Source: Dellaglioa algida DSM 15638
GTDB taxonomy: Bacteria > Bacillota > Bacilli > Lactobacillales > Lactobacillaceae
DNA length: 64,000 bases
Direction of reading: 5' to 3'
Assembly (NCBI RefSeq): GCF_001434695.1
Contig: NZ_AZDI01000002.1
Location: forward strand, 62,001-126,000
Under the pieces are notes generated by a model that saw only the letters and a program-made list of their open reading frames with translations, did not search any database and was not told the origin of the DNA. The position numbers and the translations under genes were made by a program. Every line of letters begins with the position of its first letter. The first letter of the stretch is position 1. Shown piece after piece: positions 37,984 to 48,063 of this stretch.

Positions 37984-38842
37984 ACGAAAAATGGGTCGTT
38001 ATCTATTTTGGGGAATACTTATTTTAACCTGTCTTTTAGCCGTAATTATACCGGCAAATACGTGGAATAGTCAGAAAGTTAAAAATAGTCGGATTATCCA
38101 TAATTCTAAGTTAAATCCCGTCATCTTAATTCCGGGAAGTAGCGCAACTCAAAATCGTTTTGATGAATTAATTGACGTTTTAAATACTTCAACGAATCGT
38201 GCACATAGTTTATTGAAAATTACGGTGAAAAAAACGGGTGAGCTCAAAATCACTGGTAAGATAGCCAAGCGTGATATGCAACCGTTCATTGTTGTTGGTT
38301 TTGAAGATAATTCAAATGGGTATAGCAGCATAAAAAAACAAGCCAAGTGGTTTAACACGGCATTTAATTACCTTTCTGATAAATATAAGTTTAACCAATT
38401 CAGCGGTATTGGACATTCAAATGGTGGCCTAATTTATACGACATTTTTAGAGAAATATTTTGATAATAAGGCTGCGTCGATTAACACCCTGATGACGATT
38501 GGCTCGCCGTACAATGGAGAGGAAACAAATCAAAGTACACGAACACAGATGTTAGCAGACTTTGTGGCGGATCGAAAGAAAATTCCAACAGACTTAGTGC
38601 TGTACTCCATTGCTGGAACGGAGAACTACACGAATGATGGGATCGTCCCTTATCAAAGTGTTAATGCCGGAAAATATATTTTTCAGAATCAAGCGAAATC
38701 GTACACTGAAATAACGGTTACGGGAAATGAATCAGAACATTCTGATTTACCACAAAACAAACAAATTGTGGCGTTAATTAAACAGTACGTGATGGATTCT
38801 AATGATTCAAAGAAAAATGGGCCGGATGATAAAAAACAATAA
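37973..38842 (+). CDS. DUF915-type alpha/beta hydrolase, membrane anchored
   Basis: The 289-residue protein has an N-terminal membrane helix (YLFWGILILTCLLAVIIPA). The hydrolase domain has the VILIPGSSATQNRF oxyanion region, the nucleophile elbow G-H-S149-N-G-G, an Asp in TNDGIVPYQSV and a His in SEHSDLPQN, so the triad looks complete. The active site should face outward. DUF915 proteins are lipase/esterase-like with unknown substrates. Overlap with the EIIC-like gene means the two are made together. The C-terminal tail is highly charged. Confidence 0.85.
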   Translation: MKNKRKMGRYLFWGILILTCLLAVIIPANTWNSQKVKNSRIIHNSKLNPVILIPGSSATQNRFDELIDVLNTSTNRAHSLLKITVKKTGELKITGKIAKRDMQPFIVVGFEDNSNGYSSIKKQAKWFNTAFNYLSDKYKFNQFSGIGHSNGGLIYTTFLEKYFDNKAASINTLMTIGSPYNGEETNQSTRTQMLADFVADRKKIPTDLVLYSIAGTENYTNDGIVPYQSVNAGKYIFQNQAKSYTEITVTGNESEHSDLPQNKQIVALIKQYVMDSNDSKKNGPDDKKQ

Positions 38843-38860
38843 TTAGTATTTAATAAATAA

Positions 38861-38905
38861 AAAACGACTAATCAATTAGAAAATCTAACTGATTAGTCGT
38901 TTTTA
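38861..38905. terminator. Bidirectional terminator between the hydrolase and the phosphatase gene
   Basis: AAAACGACTAATCA pairs with TGATTAGTCGTTTT, flanked by A and T runs. Confidence 0.92.
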
Positions 38906-38916
38906 TAGTCTAGTGG

Positions 38917-39783
38917 TTATTTTTCAGCTAATTGTTCAAGAATTGCTAAACCAACGCCATCTTCAGAATTAGTTTTTGCTGAATGGTTGGCAATGCGCTT
39001 AACTTCATCATGACCATTTTCCATGGCATAACTAACCCCTGCAACTTTTAGCATCGAGACATCATTTAAGTTATCTCCAATAGCCATTACATCTGACATA
39101 GGGATGTTTAATCCTTTAGCGAATGCTTGAAGCGCAATCCCTTTTTGTGCATTTATATTATTAATTTCAAGATTAGTTGGTGCAGAAGATGTTACCACGA
39201 GTGAGTCTTCTACTTCAATTTTTGCTTTCAAAGGCGTTAATTTTTCTTGGCCATCCATACTGAAAACAATTAATTTAAAGATATCAATTTTGGGGTCGTC
39301 GATAACGGTCTGATAATCATCAACGTAATTAATATTCATTAATTCAAGTCTAGCAGCGGCCAGTGAGACAGCCATTTTAAAAGGTGTATCTGGGTTTGTA
39401 TCTGAAATTAAGCGAGCCACGTTTTGAATGCGGCTTGCACGATTATCAGAATAGACACCATTTGAAGTTGTCATTTCAAAGTAGAAACCTTCTCTTTTAA
39501 ATAACCGAACCAATGTTTGAGCAACTTCATCTGAAATGGGTGTCGTGTTAAGTGTTTCGCCATCTTCGTTTAAAACCTCTGCACCGTTAAACGTAATCAT
39601 TGGACTATTGAATCCAGCCGCCGTAATTAAGGGTTTAACCTCAGTATAGCCACGACCTGTAGAAACGATAAAATGGACCCCTAAAGCTTGCGCTTGTTTG
39701 ATCGCATCGGCATTTTTTTCAGAAATCACCATTTGATCATTCAATAATGTACCATCCATATCTGATGCAATAATTTTTATCAT
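38917..39783 (-). CDS. Cof-type HAD phosphatase
   Basis: The 288-residue protein has HAD motif I (IASDMDGTLLND), motif II (VSTGRG) and motif IV (MAIGDNLNDVSML), with the type IIB cap of Cof/YidA phosphatases. Such enzymes dephosphorylate sugar phosphates or flavin/pyridoxal phosphates with low specificity. The gene stands alone, leftward. Confidence 0.92.
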   Translation of the reverse strand: MIKIIASDMDGTLLNDQMVISEKNADAIKQAQALGVHFIVSTGRGYTEVKPLITAAGFNSPMITFNGAEVLNEDGETLNTTPISDEVAQTLVRLFKREGFYFEMTTSNGVYSDNRASRIQNVARLISDTNPDTPFKMAVSLAAARLELMNINYVDDYQTVIDDPKIDIFKLIVFSMDGQEKLTPLKAKIEVEDSLVVTSSAPTNLEINNINAQKGIALQAFAKGLNIPMSDVMAIGDNLNDVSMLKVAGVSYAMENGHDEVKRIANHSAKTNSEDGVGLAILEQLAEK

Positions 39784-39909
39784 AAATTCAACACTCCTCT
39801 AATCATATTTACTTGTTTTATTTTAACATGAAACCGCTCAATATTTTAATCAAATCGTTTATTTTTGTGTCCGGTAATATGGTAAACTTGATTCATGAGG
39901 TGCTGCGTA

Positions 39910-40590
39910 ATGAATATTAATGTCGATAATGACTGGCAACCATTTTTAACGAATGAACTTGCAAAGTCAAAATATACTGCTTTAAAAACTTTTATTGATT
40001 ACGAATATCAAAATAAGACGATTTTTCCGGAACAAAATCGGATTTTTGAAAGTTTTAAATTAACACTGTTTGCTGAGGTTAAAGTCTGCTTACTTGGGCA
40101 GGATCCATACCATGAAGAGCATCAAGCACACGGTTTGAGCTTTTCAGTTTTACCAGGAGAAAAGATTCCACCATCTTTACGTAATATGTACAAAGAATTA
40201 GAGTCAGATTTGGGTATTCAACCGGTTAATCATGGTTATTTGAAAGATTGGGCGAAGCAGGGTGTCCTGATGCTGAATACGGTGTTAACCGTTCAAGAGG
40301 GTGCCGCTAATTCTCATCGGAATCAAGGGTGGGAAATGTTAACCGATGCCGTTATTCAACACTTGTCGGAATCAAATCAGCCAGTTATTTTTGTTTTATG
40401 GGGAAAATCAGCGCAAGATAAGGTGAAATTAATTGATACGGATCATAATTTTGTGATAATATCACCTCATCCAAGTCCTTTAGCCGCTTACCGTGGATTC
40501 TTTGGTTCTAAGCCATTTTCAAAAATAAATCAGAATTTAACGAGTCGGGGATTGCAGCCAATTGATTGGCAATTACCCATACATGTTTAA
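39910..40590 (+). CDS. ung: Uracil-DNA glycosylase
   Basis: The 226-residue protein has the catalytic LLGQDPYHE, the uracil pocket GLSFSV, and the HPSPLAAYRGFFGSKPFS motif. It removes uracil from DNA. The ATG at 39910 has GAGGTG 7 bases upstream. It is 17 bases before pta; the order ung-pta-tsaE is common in lactobacilli. Confidence 0.97.
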   Translation: MNINVDNDWQPFLTNELAKSKYTALKTFIDYEYQNKTIFPEQNRIFESFKLTLFAEVKVCLLGQDPYHEEHQAHGLSFSVLPGEKIPPSLRNMYKELESDLGIQPVNHGYLKDWAKQGVLMLNTVLTVQEGAANSHRNQGWEMLTDAVIQHLSESNQPVIFVLWGKSAQDKVKLIDTDHNFVIISPHPSPLAAYRGFFGSKPFSKINQNLTSRGLQPIDWQLPIHV

Positions 40591-40607
40591 TTATAGGAGG
40601 AAGTAAA

Positions 40608-41597
40608 ATGTCATTATTTGAAAGTTTAAAAAGTAAGATTGAAAGTAAAAAAATTAAATTGGTTTTTCCTGAAGGGGAAGAAGAACGTATTTTAAAAGCT
40701 GCCGTTAAATTAGCGGAAGATAACTTAGCAGAACCCATTTTGTTAGGAGATGTAAAAAAAATTCAAGCATTGGCAGCGCAACTTAATTTAGTTATTGAAG
40801 GAATTGGCATACAATTACTTGATCCAAAGGCCTACTCCGATGCGGATTTTAATGAAATGAAAGAAACTTTTGTTGCTCGCCGTAATGGTAAAAACACAAT
40901 AGAACAAGCAGATGAAATGTTACGTGATGTTAATTATTTTGGTACGATGTTAGTTTACATGGGACTTGCTGAAGGTATGGTTTCTGGAGCCGTTCACGCA
41001 ACTGGCGATACCGTACGCCCTGCATTACAAATTATTAAAACAAAGCCAGGCGTTAGCCGTACAAGTGGTGCCTTTATTATGACTAGAAATAATGATACAG
41101 AAAAATATCTATTTTCTGATGCAGCAATCAGTATTAACCCAACTGCTCAAGAGTTAGCGGAGATGGCAATTGCAAGTATCAAAACTGCGCGTATTTTTGA
41201 TATTGATCCAAAAGTTGCCATGTTAAGTTTTTCAACAAAGGGTTCAGCAAAATCTCCAGAAGTTTCAAAAGTTGCTGAAGCCACTGCGATTGCTCAAAAA
41301 TTAGCACCAGACGAAGCAATTGATGGTGAATTACAATTTGATGCGGCTTTTGTGCCTAGTGTTGGTGAACAAAAAGCACCCGATTCAAAGGTTGCCGGAC
41401 ATGCGAACGTCTTTATCTTTCCAGAATTACAATCAGGAAATATTGGTTATAAGATTGCACAGCGTTTGGGTGGGTTCGAAGCGATTGGTCCAATTCTACA
41501 GGGATTGAATCAACCAGTTTCTGATCTGTCTCGTGGCGCTAACGTTGAAGAAATTTACAAGGTTGGTATTATTACTGCAGCACAAAGCTTAGAGTAA
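40608..41597 (+). CDS. pta: Phosphate acetyltransferase
   Basis: The 329-residue protein lacks the N-terminal DRTGG extension and has the Pta core (KLVFPEGEEERILKAA, VSGAVHATGDTVRPALQII, SRTSGAFIM). It interconverts acetyl-CoA and acetyl phosphate. The ATG at 40608 follows TAGGAGGAAG. It precedes tsaE by 16 bases. Confidence 0.97.
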   Translation: MSLFESLKSKIESKKIKLVFPEGEEERILKAAVKLAEDNLAEPILLGDVKKIQALAAQLNLVIEGIGIQLLDPKAYSDADFNEMKETFVARRNGKNTIEQADEMLRDVNYFGTMLVYMGLAEGMVSGAVHATGDTVRPALQIIKTKPGVSRTSGAFIMTRNNDTEKYLFSDAAISINPTAQELAEMAIASIKTARIFDIDPKVAMLSFSTKGSAKSPEVSKVAEATAIAQKLAPDEAIDGELQFDAAFVPSVGEQKAPDSKVAGHANVFIFPELQSGNIGYKIAQRLGGFEAIGPILQGLNQPVSDLSRGANVEEIYKVGIITAAQSLE

Positions 41598-41613
41598 TAG
41601 GGTGAAATAATTA

Positions 41614-42081
41614 ATGAATATTGAAGTGAATTCTGTTGAAGAAACGCAAAAAATTGCGGAAAAATTAGGACAACTCGTTGAACCTAACATGATTTTGCTA
41701 TTAGATGGTGATTTAGGTGCGGGAAAGACAACTTTCGCGAAGGGCCTAGCCGTTGGATTAGGGATTACGCGAAATGTTAAAAGTCCAACATTTCCAATTG
41801 TCAGAGAATACCGTGAAGGCCGTCTGTCACTATTTCATATGGATGTTTATCGTCTTGAAGGGATGGGCGGTGCAGATTTAGGGCTAGACGAATACTTTAA
41901 TTCTGATGGCGTGAGCGTTGTTGAGTGGTCTGAATTTATTCAAGATGAATTACCAGATGACTCGTTAAGAATTACTTTGTTGAAAGATGAGGATGACGAC
42001 AATCGTCGTGTCATTAAACTTGATAGTTACGGCTCACAATACACGAGGATACTTGAGCAGTTGGTTAAAAAAAATGGTTGA
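41614..42081 (+). CDS. tsaE: TsaE, tRNA t6A synthesis ATPase
   Basis: The 155-residue protein has the Walker A LDGDLGAGKTTFAKGLA and the family segments SPTFPIVREY and FHMDVYRLEG. It supports threonylcarbamoyladenosine formation on tRNA with TsaB and TsaD. The stop codon lies inside the stem of the terminator. Confidence 0.95.
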   Translation: MNIEVNSVEETQKIAEKLGQLVEPNMILLLDGDLGAGKTTFAKGLAVGLGITRNVKSPTFPIVREYREGRLSLFHMDVYRLEGMGGADLGLDEYFNSDGVSVVEWSEFIQDELPDDSLRITLLKDEDDDNRRVIKLDSYGSQYTRILEQLVKKNG

Positions 42082-42110
42082 TAATCCCAATTGGGTTATC
42101 AACCATTTTT
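42070..42110. terminator. Bidirectional terminator overlapping the tsaE stop codon
   Basis: AAAATGGTTGATAAC pairs with GTTATCAACCATTTT; the TGA of tsaE is part of the stem. Confidence 0.88.
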
Positions 42111-42113
42111 GCG

Positions 42114-42587
42114 TTAATGAACTAGTTTTTCGATTTCTGGTATCATCTTTAATGGATCGGTTTTAGGTGCGAAACGCTTAACAACTTGGCCGTTACGATC
42201 GACCATAAATTTAGTGAAATTCCATTTAATTGAGCGGCCAAAAGTCCCTTTTGTTTCTGCAGTCAAATACGTAAATAACGGTAACGCATCTTTACCGTTA
42301 ACATTTCGAATCGTGTGCATTGGGAAGGTAACGCCATATGTCGTCCGACAAACTGCGGCGGCCTGTGCATCATCGTCGAGTTCTTGATGGAATTGATTTG
42401 AAGGAAAACCAAGAACGACTAAACCCTGATCCTGATAATCTTCATATAATTGTTCCAACTGTTTAAATTGTGGTGCGAATCCACATTTTGTCGCGGTATT
42501 AACAATTAAGAGCGGATGTCCTACATACTTTTCAAGCGAGTAAACGTCACCGTTTTCTAGTGTGACTTGATAATCATAAATTGACAT
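42114..42587 (-). CDS. Glutathione peroxidase family protein
   Basis: The 157-residue protein has the peroxidatic Cys in NTATKCGFAPQ (C35, not selenocysteine), the GFPSNQFHQE motif, and a WNFTKFMVDRNG segment with the conserved Trp-Asn-Phe. It reduces hydroperoxides, probably with thioredoxin as donor. The ATG at 42587 is 7 bases from AGGGGG. The exonuclease gene lies just upstream on the same strand. Confidence 0.93.
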   Translation of the reverse strand: MSIYDYQVTLENGDVYSLEKYVGHPLLIVNTATKCGFAPQFKQLEQLYEDYQDQGLVVLGFPSNQFHQELDDDAQAAAVCRTTYGVTFPMHTIRNVNGKDALPLFTYLTAETKGTFGRSIKWNFTKFMVDRNGQVVKRFAPKTDPLKMIPEIEKLVH

Positions 42588-42621
42588 CATAATTCCCCCT
42601 GACATAGTTTGATGACAGTTA

Positions 42622-43155
42622 TTAAGCCGGTTTAACGAATGGTTTTAAGCTGTCTTGACCAAAATTATTTTCTTGGTACAGTAAAATATTAGCACAGGCA
42701 ACTGAATCATCTAATGCGTTATGGTGGTTCGTTAATTTAATATCTAATTCATCGCAGACGGTGTTTAATTTATGGTTTGGAAAATCTGGAAATAGTTTAC
42801 GACTTGTTTTAACCGTATCGAGTAGCAAAAATTTTGGTGTTTCCAAGCCGTAATAATCTAAAGTATTATGCAAAATACTGTTATCAAAAGGCGCATTATG
42901 TGCCACGATTAAGCTGTTATTTTGAAAGAGTGGTGAAATATGTGACCATAATTCCGGAAATTTAGGTGCGAAGGCAACATCTTCTTCATGAATTCCGTGA
43001 ATTTGAACATTTCGCCAATTAAAAGGTGTTTCAGGTTTGATAAGCGAATAGAATTCATCGACGATTTGATTGTTTCGAACGACTGTTAAGGCAATTGAAC
43101 AAGCGCTGTGACGCTGATTATTAGCAGTTTCAAAATCCATTGTGACAAAATTCAT
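42622..43155 (-). CDS. DnaQ-like 3'-5' exonuclease
   Basis: The 177-residue DEDDh exonuclease has Exo I FVTMDFETAN, Exo II VAHNAPFDNSILH and Exo III HNALDDSVACANILL. There is no polymerase or helicase part, so it is a free-standing proofreading or RNase T-like nuclease. It probably shares a transcript with the peroxidase gene 34 bases downstream. The 190 bases upstream show no other gene. Confidence 0.92.
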   Translation of the reverse strand: MNFVTMDFETANNQRHSACSIALTVVRNNQIVDEFYSLIKPETPFNWRNVQIHGIHEEDVAFAPKFPELWSHISPLFQNNSLIVAHNAPFDNSILHNTLDYYGLETPKFLLLDTVKTSRKLFPDFPNHKLNTVCDELDIKLTNHHNALDDSVACANILLYQENNFGQDSLKPFVKPA

Positions 43156-43345
43156 AGGCGACTCCTTTTTAATCTGAGATAATAGCCGAGGTACAAAGAT
43201 ATGCCCGGTCTGATAACGTTAACAAAGTATACCAGTTAGGTAATGAAATTAAAAGTCAGCTGTTTATGTGATAAATTAGAAAAATAAACGATGAACGTGT
43301 TAAAATAAAAAGAATCGCTAAATGTTGAAAGGAATCGAATAAATA

Positions 43346-44245
43346 ATGAAATATGATACATTTGTAGAACTTTTTCCAACTATGAGAATTTTAAAAAAAG
43401 AACCCCTTGCTAAATATACCAATACTGAAACGGGTGGTATGGCAGATGTCTTAGCTTTTCCCAAGACGGTTGCGGAAGTTAAACTTCTTGTTAATATGGC
43501 TAACGAAAATGGTATTCCGTTAACTGTTTTAGGTAACTCAAGTAACCTTGTTGTAAAAGATGGTGGGATTCGTGGACTTGTCATTATTTTAACGGATATG
43601 GATCAGATTACCGTATCTGGTACAAAAATTATGGCTCAAGCGGGGGCATCTCTAATTGAAACGACAGAACGAGCATACCAAGCTGGGTTAACTCATTTTG
43701 AATTTGCTGCCGGAATTCCTGGAAGCGTTGGTGGTGCAGTATTTATGAATGCTGGTGCTTATAGTGGTGAAATTTGCCAAGTTTTAACTGAAGTGAGTGT
43801 GATCACGCGTGCAGGCTATGTGAAAACTATGGTTAACGAAGAAATGAACTTTGGCTACCGACATAGCCAGATTCAAGATGACCATGACATTATTTTAGAA
43901 GCAACTTTTATCTTAAAAGAAGGTAATAAGCATAACATTCGTGAAACAATGGATAATTTTAATTTTTTACGTGCCTCGAAACAACCTTTGGAATATCCGT
44001 CATGCGGAAGTGTCTTTAAGCGACCAGAAGGGTACTTTGCTGGTAAACTAATACATGACGCTGGATTGCAAGGTTATCAAGTCGGTGGTGCTCGGGTTTC
44101 AACAAAGCACGCCGGGTTTATTGTTAACGTGGACGGTGCGACAGCAACAGATTACATGGACGTTATTAAGCATGTACAAGATACCGTTTGGGAAAAATTT
44201 AATGTTAAGTTAGAAACAGAAGTTAGGATTATCGGAGAAGACTAA
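43346..44245 (+). CDS. murB: UDP-N-acetylenolpyruvoylglucosamine reductase
   Basis: The 299-residue flavoenzyme has [16 protein letters not shown], the FAD-binding [19 protein letters not shown], and [18 protein letters not shown] with the catalytic Ser. It makes UDP-MurNAc for peptidoglycan. It is 18 bases before the antiporter gene, with no terminator between. Confidence 0.97.
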   Translation: MKYDTFVELFPTMRILKKEPLAKYTNTETGGMADVLAFPKTVAEVKLLVNMANENGIPLTVLGNSSNLVVKDGGIRGLVIILTDMDQITVSGTKIMAQAGASLIETTERAYQAGLTHFEFAAGIPGSVGGAVFMNAGAYSGEICQVLTEVSVITRAGYVKTMVNEEMNFGYRHSQIQDDHDIILEATFILKEGNKHNIRETMDNFNFLRASKQPLEYPSCGSVFKRPEGYFAGKLIHDAGLQGYQVGGARVSTKHAGFIVNVDGATATDYMDVIKHVQDTVWEKFNVKLETEVRIIGED

Positions 44246-44263
44246 AAGAGAGGAAGATGGTTA

Positions 44264-46372
44264 ATGCCACTACTTGAATCAGTTATTGTCTTAGCTGCGC
44301 TTGTATTATTATCAAACGTCATCAGTCACTATCTGGTTTCGATACCGGTTGGTTTAATTCAGATTACATTGGGATTTATTGTTGCTTTAATTTTTAAAAT
44401 CTCAATTGAATTGGAAACTGATTGGTTCTTATTACTCTTTATTGCACCATTATTATTTAATGATGGTCGGAAATTTCCAAAACGAGAGCTTTGGAAATTG
44501 AGAGGCGCCATTTTTGCGAATGCCATTTTACTGGTCTTTTTGACCACGGTTGCCGGCGGATTTTTTATTCATTTTTTAATTCCAAAGATGCCTTTAGCTG
44601 TGGGATTCGCATTGGCCGCTATTCTATCACCAACTGATCCGGTCGCGGTTCAATCAATTGCAGAGAAAGCTAAATTACCACGAAATATATTAAATTTAGT
44701 CAGCGGTGAAAGTTTAATCAACGACGCAAGTGGATTGATTGCCTTTAAATATGCAATTGCCGCAGCTGCAACGGGTTATTTTTCCCTTAGCGAGGCGTTC
44801 GGTGATTTTACTTACATTGCGATTGTCGGGTTTATTGCCGGAGCTGTTTTAATGTTATTAATTTCAACTATTCGCGATTTTTTAATGAGACAAGGAATTA
44901 ATGATGTCGTGTTCAACACGATATTACAGATTTTGACGCCATTTATCATATTTATGTTTACAGAAGAGTTTCTGCATGCTTCCGGCGTTATCTCAGTTGT
45001 TGTGGCGGGTGTTATTTCTAGTACACGCAAAAATAGTTTTGCAACCTATTTACCTGAGATTAAATTAGTTACCGAAAAAACGTGGGAGATTGTTGTTTAC
45101 TTACTGAACGGATTCGTATTTATTATTTTAGGGATTGAATTGCCAATCGCAATGTCAAACACGATAGAAGACAACAATAGCAGTACTTTTACGGCAATTG
45201 TAGATGTTGTTGTTGTCTGGCTGTTCTTAGTTTTAATTCGTGTTATTTGGACTTATATTAATATGTTATTTATCTCGAAAAAAGATAAAACAAAAAATAC
45301 GGAAACGCCAAGTTGGCGCGTTTCGCTAATTTCAGGCTTTTCAGGTGTTCGTGGGGCCATTACAATGGCCGGTGTTTTAACAGTACCGACAATTATAAAA
45401 TCTGGTGATGCTTTCCCGGAACGGTCATTAATGTTGTTTATTGCGGGTGGAATTATTGTTTTAAGTTTGTTGGCCGCAATATTAATATTACCTTTTCTTA
45501 CCAAAGAAAAAGACATAATGAAAACCAATAACGAATCATCAGATGGGTTAGTTGATGACGATATTATTATTTCTGAGAATGGGAACGCGCAATTCAATGA
45601 AAAACAAGCGCGTATTTATATTATGCGCGTTGCAATTAGTCGATTAGAGTCTGAGCGACGAGAAAGTAATCAAAAGGTGGCCTATGAATTAATTTTGGAA
45701 TATCAATTTATGATTCGACGACTTGAATTTTCTGATCAAGATGATGAACGATTACGTAAAATTGTTGAAGAAGAGGCGAATATTAGACGAATAGCTTTAG
45801 ATGGTGAGCTAGAAGCATTAGATAAGATGAAATTAAAAAATGCGATTAGTGATCAAAATTATGCGATTATCAATAAGAAAATTATGAAGCAAAAAGCAAA
45901 ATTAAGTCAAATAAATAATCGAAAAATATCGTTTGTTACGGTTAGAAATATTAAGTATGCCTCCAGACAAATAGGAAAGATGGCCAGACGGGCATTTTTC
46001 TCCGAAACCGAATTAAAGAAAGTTTATGAACGACGAAATATTGAAAAAGCTTTAGCTAAGGCAGCAATCAAGGCATTATCGACTTACGTGAAAAAATCAG
46101 ATGATGTTAACCAACAATTTAATCAGCAAGCTATTTATCATTTGATTGTGTATTATCGTAACCGCATTGAAACTTTAAAACTAACTAAAGAATTTGATCG
46201 TTCTGAGTCTGAGGAGCAAAGTTATCAGTTAAGATTGAAGGCCATTGCGGCAGAGCGTACGGCAATGCAAGAATTGATGGAACAGGGTTATATTACGTGG
46301 TCATTAGCATCAAGATTACGTGAATATATCAACTACTCTGAAAATGTTATTATGCTTTCTGAGGAAGATTAA
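44264..46372 (+). CDS. CPA1-family Na+/H+ antiporter with long C-terminal tail
   Basis: The 702-residue protein has about 12 membrane helices up to residue ~405 and the ion-binding motifs ILSPTDPVAVQSIAEKAKLP and SGESLINDASGL (the Asn-Asp pair). The remaining roughly 290 residues are charged and helical, probably a cytoplasmic regulatory tail. It expels Na+ or K+ for protons and aids pH control. It follows murB closely and is followed by a terminator. Confidence 0.92.
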   Translation: MPLLESVIVLAALVLLSNVISHYLVSIPVGLIQITLGFIVALIFKISIELETDWFLLLFIAPLLFNDGRKFPKRELWKLRGAIFANAILLVFLTTVAGGFFIHFLIPKMPLAVGFALAAILSPTDPVAVQSIAEKAKLPRNILNLVSGESLINDASGLIAFKYAIAAAATGYFSLSEAFGDFTYIAIVGFIAGAVLMLLISTIRDFLMRQGINDVVFNTILQILTPFIIFMFTEEFLHASGVISVVVAGVISSTRKNSFATYLPEIKLVTEKTWEIVVYLLNGFVFIILGIELPIAMSNTIEDNNSSTFTAIVDVVVVWLFLVLIRVIWTYINMLFISKKDKTKNTETPSWRVSLISGFSGVRGAITMAGVLTVPTIIKSGDAFPERSLMLFIAGGIIVLSLLAAILILPFLTKEKDIMKTNNESSDGLVDDDIIISENGNAQFNEKQARIYIMRVAISRLESERRESNQKVAYELILEYQFMIRRLEFSDQDDERLRKIVEEEANIRRIALDGELEALDKMKLKNAISDQNYAIINKKIMKQKAKLSQINNRKISFVTVRNIKYASRQIGKMARRAFFSETELKKVYERRNIEKALAKAAIKALSTYVKKSDDVNQQFNQQAIYHLIVYYRNRIETLKLTKEFDRSESEEQSYQLRLKAIAAERTAMQELMEQGYITWSLASRLREYINYSENVIMLSEED

Positions 46373-46415
46373 AAATAGGAGTGTCTCGCATAAAATATGC
46401 GAAACGCTCCTATTT
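46373..46415. terminator. Bidirectional terminator between the antiporter and the DUF1361 gene
   Basis: AATAGGAG...TCGCATA pairs with TATGCGA...CTCCTATT. It slightly overlaps the end of the DUF1361 gene. Confidence 0.85.
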
Positions 46416-47066
46416 TATTGTTTTACGATATATTTCTAAACTAATAATAATGACTAACTGGACAATTGTTAATAATACGACAAATGCGAGCATTTTAATA
46501 TTCCACATATCGCCTATCATTTTTAATGCCCATTTGGGCGATGTGAGTAAGTAGACGGTATGTAATCTCAAAAAGCGACCGACATAGACGCCGATAGACG
46601 CTAGTATGGTGAGAACAAAAATAATGGCGTAACGAGAATAAGCTGCCGTAAAATGTAATCTGTCCTTGATCTGGTTAGCAATTTGAGAAAGACCAACGAG
46701 TGCAAGTAGTGTGCATGACATTGTACTTACCATGAGATAGGTATAATTCAACCACATATGAATATCTAACTTAATTAAGCCAGTTGTGATATCGTATGGT
46801 CGCAACATGGTTAAATGAAAAAGATCAGTTAGTAAGTATGGCGCATTTGGGTAAAAGAACAACCAGAGAAGGGTTAGTAACCAAAACCAACCACTGGACT
46901 GATTTTTTTTGAGATGAAAGGCTATCTCGATTGGTAGATAGCCCAGAAAGGTATTAAGCAATAGAAAACTAAATTGTATTTCTTGGCTTGAAATAAATAA
47001 ATAAATCATAATTAAGTAGGCTAAAAAGAATAATCTGATACCGTTTTTCACGTTCGTATTTGTCAT
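46410..47066 (-). CDS. DUF1361 membrane protein
   Basis: The 218-residue protein has about six membrane helices and the DUF1361 core WFWLLTLLWLFFYPNAPYLL followed by TDLFHL. The function of this family is unknown. The ATG at 47066 has AAGGAAG 7 bases upstream. It stands alone, divergent from cdaA. Confidence 0.85.
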   Translation of the reverse strand: MTNTNVKNGIRLFFLAYLIMIYLFISSQEIQFSFLLLNTFLGYLPIEIAFHLKKNQSSGWFWLLTLLWLFFYPNAPYLLTDLFHLTMLRPYDITTGLIKLDIHMWLNYTYLMVSTMSCTLLALVGLSQIANQIKDRLHFTAAYSRYAIIFVLTILASIGVYVGRFLRLHTVYLLTSPKWALKMIGDMWNIKMLAFVVLLTIVQLVIIISLEIYRKTIK

Positions 47067-47223
47067 AAATGGGCTTCCTTTTCTATAATGTTCTAAGTGT
47101 AGCAAAAAATACGCTGAAATAAAATTATTATCTGACAAATTATAGAAAAATTAATGGGGGTAAGGAAACGAATTCGACAACGTGGTATAATAAAACGGTT
47201 AATAAAATAGAGGAGGCCGAGTG

Positions 47224-48063
47224 ATGTCCATTAACTGGGGTGGTCTTGTAACATGGGGACACATGGTTAACATACTGGATATTATTGTTGTCTGGTTTGT
47301 TGTTTATGAACTCATGGTACTTTTAAGAGGAACCAAAGCAGTTCAACTTTTTAGAGGAATCATTATTATTGTTGTGATTAAGCTAATTAGTGTAGTTGTT
47401 GGGTTACAAACGGTATCTTGGATTATGGATCAAGTTATCAATTGGGGTGTTATCGCCATGGTCGTTATTTTCCAACCGGAAATAAGGCGTGGTTTGGAAC
47501 ACCTTGGTCGAGGGTCCTTTTTTGCGAGAGGGAAACAAAAAAATAAAGACGAAAAACATATGATTGCTGGGTTAGATTCTGCCATTCAGTATATGTCGAA
47601 ACGTCGAATTGGTGCATTAATTACGATTCAGATGAATACCGGTTTGGAAGATTATATCGAAACTGGTATTGCGTTGAACGCTGAAATTACTGGGGAATTA
47701 TTAATTAACATTTTTATTCCTAATACACCTTTACATGATGGTGCTGTGATCATTAAGGATAATAAAATTGCCGTTGCGGCGGCATATTTACCGCTATCTG
47801 AAAGTAACCTAATTCCGAAAGAATTGGGAACTCGGCATCGTGCCGCGGTCGGAATAAGTGAAGTCACAGATGCGATTACAATCGTTGTGTCAGAAGAAAC
47901 AGGCGCTGTTACAATTACACGTAACAATCAACTGATTCGTGATCTGTCGCAAGAAGATTATCTTAAATTATTGAATACTGAATTAATCAAAGATGATGAT
48001 AAAAAGAACAATCCTTTCTGGGAATTTTTTGAAAATTTCGGACACAGGGGGAGTAAAAAATGA
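47224..48063 (+). CDS. cdaA: CdaA, diadenylate cyclase
   Basis: The 279-residue protein has three N-terminal membrane helices and a DisA_N-type cyclase domain with the DGA motif (LHDGAVIIKDNKIAVAAAYL) and the RHR motif (GTRHRAAVGISE). It makes c-di-AMP, which controls potassium and osmolyte transport and wall strength. The start is ATG at 47224 behind GAGGAGG. It overlaps cdaR by four bases (ATGA), and glmM follows, the conserved cdaA-cdaR-glmM unit. Confidence 0.97.
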   Translation: MSINWGGLVTWGHMVNILDIIVVWFVVYELMVLLRGTKAVQLFRGIIIIVVIKLISVVVGLQTVSWIMDQVINWGVIAMVVIFQPEIRRGLEHLGRGSFFARGKQKNKDEKHMIAGLDSAIQYMSKRRIGALITIQMNTGLEDYIETGIALNAEITGELLINIFIPNTPLHDGAVIIKDNKIAVAAAYLPLSESNLIPKELGTRHRAAVGISEVTDAITIVVSEETGAVTITRNNQLIRDLSQEDYLKLLNTELIKDDDKKNNPFWEFFENFGHRGSKK

